Source of the DNA: Clostridia bacterium
GTDB taxonomy: Bacteria > Bacillota > Clostridia > UBA1381
Direction of reading: 5' to 3'
Assembly (NCBI GenBank): GCA_017468095.1
Contig: JAFUJN010000181.1
Span: forward strand, 1-41,115
DNA: 41,115 nt
Shown here: positions 32,077 through 39,006 of the stretch, in pieces
Layout of the letters: the number at the start of each line of letters is the position of its first letter
How positions within the stretch are numbered: position 1 is the stretch's first letter
Translations under genes and position numbers: made by a program
The notes under the pieces: model-generated
Databases searched by the model: none
What the model was told of the DNA's origin: nothing
The model's input: only the letters and a program-made list of their open reading frames with translations

Positions 32077-32130
32077 GTAGGGAATGCATTTATGCATTCC
32101 GCAAGCGGAACGGATAAATCCGTTCCCTAC
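32077..32130. repeat. Palindromic element C (54 bp), inverted copy of B
   Basis: Base-for-base reverse complement of element B (30043-30096). It has the same two hairpins in the opposite order and lies about 70 bp upstream of the typA promoter. The two copies bracket the 2-kb typA unit in inverted orientation. Confidence 0.92.
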
Positions 32131-32153
32131 GATATGGTGATTTGTATGAATTT

Positions 32154-32211
32154 GTAGGGTACAGCCTTTAGGATGTACCGAATGCGGTTTGTCGAAATCG
32201 CCGAACCCTAC
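32154..32211. repeat. Palindromic element D (58 bp)
   Basis: Termini GTAGGGT/ACCCTAC with inner hairpins GTACAGCCT/AGGATGTAC (one mismatch) and a poorer GCGGTTT/AATCGCCG pair. Same architecture as B and C but different inner sequence, 23 bp from C. Confidence 0.7.
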
Positions 32212-32232
32212 AACTATTTCATAAACCACAAC

Positions 32233-32263
32233 AAAAAAGAGTTGAACCAAAGTTCAACTCTTT
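32233..32263 (-). terminator. Terminator of the 1167-aa surface protein gene
   Basis: Perfect 12-bp stem AAAGAGTTGAAC/GTTCAACTCTTT with a CAAA loop; six T follow on the minus strand. Confidence 0.92.
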
Positions 32264-32270
32264 AATATGA

Positions 32271-35200
32271 TTATCTTTCGATTGCAAAGATTGCAACAAC
32301 ATCGCCGTCAACAATCATAACGGTAGCGGTTGTAGCCTTGCTCATAAGGTCGCCTTGGTAAATGCCGTCATCAAGAACGCCGTTGCCAGCATCAAATGAT
32401 GTGAAATCAGAAGCTTTGATTGAAGATGGTAATGTGGCGTCATACTTCTCTGATTCAAACCTTGTCTTCATACTGCTGTCATAGGTGTATGCAACACAAT
32501 CATCAGCAATACCATATGTTATAATACCGTTAGCTCTTGTATCATCAAGGTCAAGGGTTGTATCAAGTGAACCTGATTCAACCTGCTCCATTGTAGCAAA
32601 TGAGATATAGCTTGATGCAACTTCTGTCACAACGCCTTCCACGAACTGGATTGATTTATGCTCATCCCAAAGAACGTATGACCAGTCATCAAGGGATATC
32701 ATAGACTCCCAATCAGGGTTACCTTCTTCTGGGTAGTAGATTGAATCTACAAAGCCATCAGAATCTGTTTCAAAGAAGAATATTTTACCTTGGATATCGC
32801 CAGGGTCATAAGCAAATAGAAGCTCCTGTTCTTCACCATCGTAAAGAGCCTTTACACCGAAAACTCTGTCACCGTCTTCTGTCGGGACAACTTCAGGGAT
32901 ACCTATTGCAACTGCAAAGGTTGATGCCTCATTAAATGATGCACCAGCGGATGTTATTACAACAAATGCAACAGTTGTGTTGATTTTGTAAACATAACCT
33001 GAGTATGTTGTTCCATCTACAAGGTCAGCCTTTGTGTAAACAGTATAGTTATCCGCGTTGTTTGTAAGTATAGTACCTTGAGCATCTTCATCTATGCGAA
33101 TCATAGGTGTTGTGTCAAGGATTTTGTTGCCAGAACCAAGCAGGCTTGTTCTTGACTTGTATTCTCTGTCAACAAGAATCGAGCCTGCGCCAACCTTGTT
33201 GATAGCAACGATCTTACCAGTCTTACCTGATACTTCGTATTCTACAACACGATCAGCAACGTCCTTTACGTTGTTAATCTTGTTGTCAACAAAGTCATTA
33301 TAGTAGTTATAAGCCTTAGCTGTATCAACTTCAAAAGTTTTTACTGTACCATCAGAAAGAAGAAGCTTGGTTTGTTCATCTTCTGCGCCAAGTTTTAAAG
33401 CAATAGCGTAGTTTGCTGCGTCAGCGCTTGTTTCCCAAGCATAAATTCTGCCGAATGGGTCAAGTGTGAGGTCAAGAGAATCCTTAAGCCAAATGGAAGG
33501 ATCTGATGCTCTGTAAATACTTGGAACAAATGTATATTCAGCTCCGCCGATTGTGTATACGTTATCATTGTAGTTAGAATAAATGTTCTTATCGACAATA
33601 GTAACAACTCCCGAAGCCACCTTGTTTGTTGCGATGATATCAAGTGCCTTTGGGTTTTCGGTAGTACCGCTGTATTGGTCATAAAAATCTGTAGCGTAAG
33701 CAATAATATCGCCGTTCTCGAGAGTATCAAGCGTAGCAGCTTCGCCATTTCTTGTTACAGTAACATCTGAGTAGCCAAGAGAAATAGCCTGATTTGAAAT
33801 TACAATTTCTTCGATTTCTGTTGTATCGTCAAGAAGACAATATGTGCCTGAAAGGGTAAGAACTGTTCCGTCACTACTGCTATCAACAGAAATAACTTCA
33901 GCTACCTGATAGAAATCTACACAAATTGTGTTATACGCATCCTCGGTATCACTTGTATTAACAAGAGTAACTGTACCACGAGCGTTGCCAATTATCCAGT
34001 CAAGCATAGCAGGAACGATAGAGTCGCTTGCATCGACTGTGATATATTGTACACCATTTACATAAATGTCTATGGAATCAGTAAACTTGTAATATGTTGT
34101 GCCAAATCTGATGTTCGTGTGGTCAGCAGAATATTGATGGCTATCAACAAGGTTACACTGTAGATAGTAAGTTGATGCATCAAGCTCTAAGGTTTCCTGG
34201 CTATATACAGGAACTGTTGGTATAGATGCAGAAGAGCCTTGCTCAATAGCAAAGATTTCAACAACTTCGCCATCAACTATCATGGCTGTAGCAATTGTTG
34301 CTCTATCAATCATCCTATCACCGTCGTATGCATCAGCATAGATACCGTCGTTTAAGATACCGGCATTATAATCAAATGGAGCAAAGTTAGATGCCTTGAT
34401 AGAAGCAGGTAGAGTTACTTCATATTTCTCGGTTTCAAATTTTGTCATCATACCCGCATCGTAGGTGTAAGCAACACAGTCGCCTGCGAATTCATATATG
34501 ACAATGCCATCTCCCTTTGTATCGTCAAGGTCAAGGGTTGTATCAAGTGAGCCGGATTTAACCTGATCAATTGTAGCAAATGCGACATAGTCTGATGTAA
34601 CTTCTGTTATAACACCTTTAACGAACTGAATTGGTTTATGAGTATCCCAAAGAACATATGACCAATCGTCAAGGGATATCATAGACTCCCAAGCCGAGTC
34701 GCCTTCTACAGGGTAGTAAATTTCATTTACATATCCATCCCAATCGGTTTCAAAGAAGAATGATTCGCCCATAATATAGCCAGGGTTAAAAGCGAATAGA
34801 AGCTCCTGAACTTCACCTTCGTAAAGAGCATTTATGCGGTAAACTCTGTCACCGTCTTCAGTAAGCATCTCAACAGGCTCGTCAATAGCAACTGCAAATC
34901 TTGAGCTTTCGCCAAAGCTTCTTCCGATTGCTGTGATTACTACAAAGCTAACCGTTGTGTCAACTCTATAAACATAGCCGTCGTAAACTGTTCCATCAAC
35001 AAGGTCGCTCTTTGAGAATACAGCAAAATTGCTGGCGTCGTTTGGCAAAGCAGAATAATCTTTTAAAACCATAATAGGTGTTGTATCGAGAATTTTGTTG
35101 CCTGAACCAAGCATACCTGTTCTTGCTTTGTATTCTTTGCCCGCAAGTGCTGTTGTTGGGGAAACCTTTTGAATATCAACAATTTCACCAGTTTTGCCAG

Positions 35201-35774
35201 ATACTCTGTATTCTACAACTCTGCCGGCAACATCTAACACATTGTTGATTTTGTCATCAACAAAGTCAGCCATGTAGTTGCTGGCTTTAGCTGTGTCCAC
35301 TTCGAATGTTTTTGTTGTTCCGTCAGCAAGCAGAAGCTTTATCTGGTTATCTTCTGCACCAAGCTTCAAGGCAATTGCATAGTTAGGAGCGGTTGCGTTG
35401 ATAGAAAGTTCGCAAGTCTCAGAAAGTGGTTCAAATGTTCCAAATCCGTCCCAGATGAATGCTTTTTGGTATTGTGTTGGCTCAGTTTCAAACTTTACAG
35501 AAAAAGAATCAAAACCTTCCGATGCAAGCGAAATGTTTGTATAAGCATAGTCTAAAAACTTGCCATCGGCCGAGTAAGAGCCAACCACAAGAACTCCTGT
35601 TTGTGTAACAGAAGTCAGATTTTGAATGTTTGCAGTAGAATAGTATCCATCATCATCGGAACCTGTAACAAGATCTGCAATTTCAAAAACAAATCCCGCA
35701 TCTTCTGCATAAGCAGATGGAATAAAACTCATAGCAATAATAAGAGTGAGAAGTAGTGATAAAAGTTTCTTCAT
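32271..35774 (-). CDS. Large secreted protein with two ~380-aa internal repeats
   Basis: 1167 aa from the ATG at 35774 (AGGAGG 6 nt upstream; the ATG at 35780 abuts that site). The signal peptide begins MKKLLSLLLTLIIAMSFIPS and ends AYA, with cleavage before EDAG. A ~105-residue N-terminal domain precedes repeat 1 (131-512), a ~275-residue central domain, and repeat 2 (788-1167) at the C-terminus. Both repeats start NYAIALKLGAED and share LGSGNKILDTTP, WESMISLDDWSYVLWD and GSLDTTLDLDD. The composition is acidic and Cys-poor, like clostridial S-layer or surface proteins, but no SLH domain is present. Its own strong promoter suggests abundant expression. Function unknown. Confidence 0.85.
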   Translation of the reverse strand: MKKLLSLLLTLIIAMSFIPSAYAEDAGFVFEIADLVTGSDDDGYYSTANIQNLTSVTQTGVLVVGSYSADGKFLDYAYTNISLASEGFDSFSVKFETEPTQYQKAFIWDGFGTFEPLSETCELSINATAPNYAIALKLGAEDNQIKLLLADGTTKTFEVDTAKASNYMADFVDDKINNVLDVAGRVVEYRVSGKTGEIVDIQKVSPTTALAGKEYKARTGMLGSGNKILDTTPIMVLKDYSALPNDASNFAVFSKSDLVDGTVYDGYVYRVDTTVSFVVITAIGRSFGESSRFAVAIDEPVEMLTEDGDRVYRINALYEGEVQELLFAFNPGYIMGESFFFETDWDGYVNEIYYPVEGDSAWESMISLDDWSYVLWDTHKPIQFVKGVITEVTSDYVAFATIDQVKSGSLDTTLDLDDTKGDGIVIYEFAGDCVAYTYDAGMMTKFETEKYEVTLPASIKASNFAPFDYNAGILNDGIYADAYDGDRMIDRATIATAMIVDGEVVEIFAIEQGSSASIPTVPVYSQETLELDASTYYLQCNLVDSHQYSADHTNIRFGTTYYKFTDSIDIYVNGVQYITVDASDSIVPAMLDWIIGNARGTVTLVNTSDTEDAYNTICVDFYQVAEVISVDSSSDGTVLTLSGTYCLLDDTTEIEEIVISNQAISLGYSDVTVTRNGEAATLDTLENGDIIAYATDFYDQYSGTTENPKALDIIATNKVASGVVTIVDKNIYSNYNDNVYTIGGAEYTFVPSIYRASDPSIWLKDSLDLTLDPFGRIYAWETSADAANYAIALKLGAEDEQTKLLLSDGTVKTFEVDTAKAYNYYNDFVDNKINNVKDVADRVVEYEVSGKTGKIVAINKVGAGSILVDREYKSRTSLLGSGNKILDTTPMIRIDEDAQGTILTNNADNYTVYTKADLVDGTTYSGYVYKINTTVAFVVITSAGASFNEASTFAVAIGIPEVVPTEDGDRVFGVKALYDGEEQELLFAYDPGDIQGKIFFFETDSDGFVDSIYYPEEGNPDWESMISLDDWSYVLWDEHKSIQFVEGVVTEVASSYISFATMEQVESGSLDTTLDLDDTRANGIITYGIADDCVAYTYDSSMKTRFESEKYDATLPSSIKASDFTSFDAGNGVLDDGIYQGDLMSKATTATVMIVDGDVVAIFAIER
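32274..33413 (-). repeat. Internal repeat unit 2 of the surface protein
   Basis: It encodes residues 788-1167 and ends at the C-terminus (FAIER). It diverges from unit 1 mainly in the loop after ILDTTP and near the DGIY stretch; the cores stay conserved, which suggests each unit is a folded module under selection. Confidence 0.85.
34242..35384 (-). repeat. Internal repeat unit 1 of the surface protein
   Basis: It encodes residues 131-512 (NYAIALKL to FAIEQ). The DNA remains closely similar to unit 2 in places, for example around 34670-34690 versus 32690-32710 (shared TCAAGGGATATCATAGACTC). Duplication of ~1.14 kb within the gene. Confidence 0.85.
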
Positions 35775-35807
35775 AGCCATCCTCCTGAAGTCAATAATAT
35801 TACCTTA

Positions 35808-35836
35808 ATTATAGAAAAAAATCCAGTATTTGTCAA
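35808..35836 (-). promoter_or_regulatory. Promoter of the 1167-aa gene
   Basis: Minus strand: TTGACA (35836-35831), 17-nt spacer, TATAAT (35813-35808): a perfect consensus promoter, followed by an AGGAGG ribosome site. This is one of the strongest expression signals in the window. Confidence 0.88.
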
Positions 35837-35861
35837 GGAATTTCCAAACAAATCAGCACAC

Positions 35862-35888
35862 AAAAAAGAGGCTATTCGCCTCTTTTTT
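35862..35888 (-). terminator. Terminator of the SLH-M15 gene
   Basis: 11-bp stem AAAAAAGAGGC/GCCTCTTTTTT with a TATTC loop. It abuts the TAA stop of the carboxypeptidase gene and has T-runs on both strands. Confidence 0.88.
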
Positions 35889-37303
35889 TACTTACCCAAA
35901 TAACTAAAATGCATATAGTCCTTAAGGTTTGTCCAATTACCGCCCCAAGTCCAGCCGTACTTTTTAAAGTTTTTAACCACAGAGCCGTCAGGAGTTATGG
36001 AGAATGGGTTTTCGTATGGCTTCCAAAAACTTCCTGTAATCGCTTGACCTGATGGGTAGCAGTAGTAGTTTTCGTCAAAGTTAATATCTACGCAGGTGCC
36101 GTAGCTATGATGTGAAACACTACCGAAAGCGGTGTTTCGCCAGCTGTATGCGCCTACATTTTTAATAGGAAACTTTTCAGGATCATTATATATATTGGTA
36201 AAAATTCGCATTACTTCATCCGCCAAATTCACGTTAACCACAAGGGGAAGCTTGTTTGAGTATTTGTTCCCGCTATCATCCATCTGCCATACAGGAACAT
36301 AGATGGTTCTCATATTGCTATCTGCCTGAGCCTGTGTTGTAAAGGGCTTTCCGTTCGGGAAAACTCTGTTATATCTTTCGGTTTGCGACACAAGGATGTT
36401 TGGAGTATCATCTCCATAAAAAACATAAGCAGGGTCGGAATAAACGGTAATGTAGTCACCAAATTTTGCGCCAACAATGACGGTGTAGCCCTTGTCCTTT
36501 TGGAGCATACTGCTGACATCCGCTGTAGTGTTTTTCGTATCAAAACTATTTATAACCTTACCTGTTGTATCCTTTACCAAAACCACATATCCGTCTGCAT
36601 CGGTGACAGCACTCCAGCCAAATGAGAACTTGTCCGTTAAAGCCGAGCCGTCATAAATGTCGGTGAATTTAGGGTAAGTGTACTTTGTTTTGGTACTTGC
36701 AAATGTATTATAAGCACGGTTCACTATGGCGATTGCCTGCTCGCGAGTGGCATAGCCTTTCGGAAGCAGAGTTTTTTCGGAAAGACCGTTTATAACTTCA
36801 TACTTAACGCTTCTTACCATATCGTGGGTTGCCCAGAAATCTGTATCGCCAAAGTCAGAAAACCGCCACAGCTTGTCTATGTCAGATGCTGTTATGTCAG
36901 TATTTTTGTTTGCTGCATTCAATGTACGCATAATTATTTTCGCCATTTCCTGACGCAAAACAGGGTCATCAGGAAAAAATTCCGTTTCGGTTTTCCCGTC
37001 AATCACCCCAAGTGAGTAAGCCATTTTTACGCTATCTGAGTCAGTATCGCGAAATGGTGTATCGGTAATTTCAGGCGTTTCTCCTGTCATAACCATATAC
37101 AGATTCATAACCAGCTCGCAAAATTCCGCTCGTGAAATGTTTCCTGACGGCTTCCCTGAAATCACATTCTGTGAGATGAGCCCTGCCGTATTTGCACTAT
37201 AGTATTCCTTAACTGCCCAATCGGAAAAGTTATAGGCAGATACCGAGGCTACCGAACCAAGCAAAAGGCTTGCCGAAAGTATCGGTATAATAATTTTTTT
37301 CAC
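35888..37303 (-). CDS. SLH-domain M15 (VanY-like) D-Ala-D-Ala carboxypeptidase
   Basis: 471 aa from the GTG at 37303 (GAAAGG 11 nt upstream); a TTG at 37312 is too close to that site. The signal peptide KKIIIPILSASLLLGSVASV ends near VSA. Three SLH modules cover about 25-200 (SRAEFCELVMNLY; LRQEMAKIIMRTL; TREQAIAIVNRAY). A fibronectin-like domain follows (~225-295). The C-terminal M15 peptidase (~300-471) has the zinc motif SHHSYGTCVD (S-x-H-x2-G-x3-D) and the last ligand His in DYMHFS. It should be anchored through SLH to secondary wall polymer and trim peptidoglycan stem peptides. It has its own promoter, terminator and GTG start. Confidence 0.88.
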   Translation of the reverse strand: MKKIIIPILSASLLLGSVASVSAYNFSDWAVKEYYSANTAGLISQNVISGKPSGNISRAEFCELVMNLYMVMTGETPEITDTPFRDTDSDSVKMAYSLGVIDGKTETEFFPDDPVLRQEMAKIIMRTLNAANKNTDITASDIDKLWRFSDFGDTDFWATHDMVRSVKYEVINGLSEKTLLPKGYATREQAIAIVNRAYNTFASTKTKYTYPKFTDIYDGSALTDKFSFGWSAVTDADGYVVLVKDTTGKVINSFDTKNTTADVSSMLQKDKGYTVIVGAKFGDYITVYSDPAYVFYGDDTPNILVSQTERYNRVFPNGKPFTTQAQADSNMRTIYVPVWQMDDSGNKYSNKLPLVVNVNLADEVMRIFTNIYNDPEKFPIKNVGAYSWRNTAFGSVSHHSYGTCVDINFDENYYCYPSGQAITGSFWKPYENPFSITPDGSVVKNFKKYGWTWGGNWTNLKDYMHFSYLGK

Positions 37304-37338
37304 TTTTATCAAAACCTTTCATTTTTTCATACCGCTAA

Positions 37339-37367
37339 AGTTTAGCACGTAAAAAAATGAATTTCAA
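37339..37367 (-). promoter_or_regulatory. Promoter of the SLH-M15 gene
   Basis: Minus strand: TTGAAA (37367-37362), 17-nt spacer, TAAACT (37344-37339). Confidence 0.65.
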
Positions 37368-37450
37368 CAGGTATTTTGTTAAGTTTTTATGAACACCTAT
37401 ATCAATTTATGGGTGTGGGGGAAAGCGCAGGAAACACATAAAAAATGCGT

Positions 37451-37478
37451 AAAAAAATCCGCCATATATATGGCGGAT
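37451..37478 (-). terminator. Terminator of tspO
   Basis: Palindrome ATCCGCCATATATATGGCGG (37457-37476) extended by AT, with seven T on the minus strand; 9 nt after the tspO stop codon. Confidence 0.9.
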
Positions 37479-37487
37479 AAGGAAATA

Positions 37488-37946
37488 TCAGTAAGCACTA
37501 TAAAGCCAGATAAAAAATGTAAGATAGGTTGCAAAAGCCGTCCAGATAAGATAGGGGATTTGAAGATATGCGGCCAGTTTGTTAATCCTGTAAAATTCAA
37601 TAATCATAAGCACAACAAGGACTAAAAGCAGTACAATCCAGATAAATGCAAAAAGGTAAGCCTGCATATTAAAGAAGATTATCGGCCAAAGGAAATTGAC
37701 AAAAAGCTGTAGCCAATAGATGAACGGAATCTGACCTTCGGTTTTGTATACAAGTCCTGCGCTTATCCCCATAAGAATATATAGGATGGACCACACGATA
37801 GGGAAAACAACCGGCGGCGGAGCAAGTGGTGGTTTTATAACTTCGCCATATACATTAAAGCTTCCCCTTGTAATAAGACCGGCAAGGCCACCCACTAAAA
37901 GCGCAATCAGAATTTGCACAATGTACGGTTTATATTTTTTTAGCAT
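37488..37946 (-). CDS. tspO: TspO/MBR family protein
   Basis: 152 aa from the ATG at 37946, set by GAGGTGAAG; the longer reading to 38027 lacks a ribosome site. Five hydrophobic helices; the family signature KPPLAPPPVVFPIVWSILYI follows the first helix, and FVNFLWPIIFF is the conserved fourth-helix block. TspO proteins bind porphyrins and are linked to stress and tetrapyrrole handling. Encoded alone with its own terminator. Confidence 0.92.
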   Translation of the reverse strand: MLKKYKPYIVQILIALLVGGLAGLITRGSFNVYGEVIKPPLAPPPVVFPIVWSILYILMGISAGLVYKTEGQIPFIYWLQLFVNFLWPIIFFNMQAYLFAFIWIVLLLVLVVLMIIEFYRINKLAAYLQIPYLIWTAFATYLTFFIWLYSAY

Positions 37947-38085
37947 AAACTTCACCTCATACAATATTATATGAAGCGTATGGGTCATATTATTCAAAAA
38001 AAGTGGTTTTGAACGGAAAAAGTGCACATATTGTGTAAAATTTAAAAAAAATTTAAAAAAACCACAATATTTTATAAGAAAAGGC

Positions 38086-38114
38086 TTGTAATCTATGTAA
38101 AGATGTGTTATAAT
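38086..38114 (+). promoter_or_regulatory. Orphan promoter for a putative small RNA
   Basis: TTGTAA (38086-38091), exactly 17 nt, TATAAT (38109-38114), with an extended -10 TGT immediately before it. No plus-strand ORF with a ribosome site follows; a hairpin and terminator do. The flanking genes are both on the minus strand. Confidence 0.75.
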
Positions 38115-38119
38115 AGAAG

Positions 38120-38196
38120 GGTAGAAGGAAGTTACTTTCTACCCTTTTATCCTATACATATCAAGCTAAAAAGCATCGTGCCGCGGTGCTTTTTTT
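38120..38196 (+). ncRNA. Candidate small RNA of about 75-80 nt
   Basis: Starts about 6 nt after the orphan -10 box. Its 5' part folds into a stem whose arms are AAGGGTAGAA (38117-38126) and TTCTACCCTT (38137-38146); the exact start decides whether the whole 5' arm is included. About 20 unpaired nt follow (TATCCTATACATATCAAGC), then a terminator stem AAAAAGCA/TGCTTTTT (38168-38194) closed by T. No ribosome site or ORF. I do not recognise it as 6S, SRP, tmRNA or RNase P. It lies between tspO and greA, both transcribed the other way. Confidence 0.6.
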
Positions 38197-38204
38197 CTGC
38201 CAAG

Positions 38205-38228
38205 AAAAAACGCCTGTAGGCGTTTTTT
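38205..38228. terminator. Bidirectional terminator, likely of greA
   Basis: Perfect 10-bp stem AAAAAACGCC/GGCGTTTTTT with the loop TGTA. On the minus strand it ends the greA transcript; on the plus strand it backs up the small-RNA terminator. Confidence 0.85.
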
Positions 38229-38230
38229 AT

Positions 38231-38267
38231 AATGTAGGAAATTGCGTAAAACGCAATGACGTACATT
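38231..38267. repeat. Nested 37-bp palindrome
   Basis: AATGTA (38231-38236) pairs with TACATT (38262-38267), enclosing ATTGCGT/ACGCAAT around a 3-nt loop, with 4-nt bulges between. A second small hairpin (CCCGC/GCGGG near 38292-38303) follows before greA. It may be another palindromic repeat family member, or part of the greA 3' end. The remaining DNA in the 377-bp gap between tspO and greA holds nothing else I can name. Confidence 0.5.
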
Positions 38268-38323
38268 TCAAAATCGCTTCCTTATTCTCACGCCCGCAGG
38301 CGGGGATTTTATCAAAAGCTTTT

Positions 38324-38836
38324 TTATTTCTCGTATTTGTAAATGTTTTTGATTACAAAATCAATAGTGCAAGCAGGTGTTTCGCAGGAAACAGTTTCGC
38401 CTGCCTTATGTCCCAAAAGAGCCTTTCCAACAGGAGAGCTTACTGAAAGAAGAATGTCATCCATATCCTTGTTCAAAACTGCATAGATTTCAATTTCATC
38501 AGGACTTACAACTGCGTAAGTCTCGATTTCGTCTTCGCCAACTTCCTGAATTTCGATTGTGTTGCCAAGGCAAACAGTGTTTTCGATAATTTCGTCATCG
38601 CCAACAACTCTTGTGTACTTCATCATGTTCATAAGCTGGTTGATTTTTGACTCAACTTCTGCCTGCTCATTTTTTGCTTCGTCATATTCGGCATTTTCTG
38701 ACAAGTCGCCGAATCCGCGTGCCACCTTAATCTTTTCTGTAATTTCGCTTCTTTTCTCGGTTTTTAAGTAATCAAGTCCTGACTTTAATGCATCCATACC
38801 AATACTTGTTAAAACAATTTCTTTGGTTTCTGCCAT
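38324..38836 (-). CDS. greA: Transcription elongation factor GreA
   Basis: 170 aa, slightly longer than the usual ~158. The N-terminal coiled coil carries the acidic tip motif GDLSENAEYDEAK (43-55) that reaches into the RNA polymerase channel to stimulate transcript cleavage. The C-terminal FKBP-like domain is recognisable at VSSPVGKALLGHKAGETVS. The family's ISPxSPLGxAL block reads LLSVSSPVGKALL. Transcribed alone from a consensus promoter. Confidence 0.93.
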   Translation of the reverse strand: MAETKEIVLTSIGMDALKSGLDYLKTEKRSEITEKIKVARGFGDLSENAEYDEAKNEQAEVESKINQLMNMMKYTRVVGDDEIIENTVCLGNTIEIQEVGEDEIETYAVVSPDEIEIYAVLNKDMDDILLSVSSPVGKALLGHKAGETVSCETPACTIDFVIKNIYKYEK

Positions 38837-38895
38837 TTTTAAAAACTCCCTTTCTTATATATAAATGTGTGTTCCGTCAGTTACGTATCCTATAC

Positions 38896-38924
38896 ATTAT
38901 AATCAAAGATTGGCCCGTTGTCAA
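38896..38924 (-). promoter_or_regulatory. Promoter of greA with overlapping palindrome
   Basis: Minus strand: TTGACA (38924-38919), 17-nt spacer, TATAAT (38901-38896): a consensus promoter. An inverted repeat AAAGATTG (38905-38912) / CAATCTTT (38922-38929) with a 9-nt centre overlaps the -35 box and spacer, the right position for a repressor. Confidence 0.82.
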
Positions 38925-39006
38925 TCTTTTTATTTTAATACTAAATAATTCTATGCAAATAAGCGAATAATTATAACGGAGAAACAAAGAAAAAACAAGG
39001 AATTTA

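Noticed and set aside
30043-32130. A composite transposon carrying typA
   Set aside because: The flanking 54-bp elements encode nothing and typA is a core gene in normal context; only the repeat pairing is reported.
37389-37625. 78-aa plus-strand ORF downstream of tspO
   Set aside because: It spans the tspO terminator palindrome and the 3' end of tspO antisense, with no ribosome site.
38186-38446. 86-aa plus-strand ORF after the small-RNA promoter
   Set aside because: It runs through two terminators and a palindrome into greA antisense and has no ribosome site.
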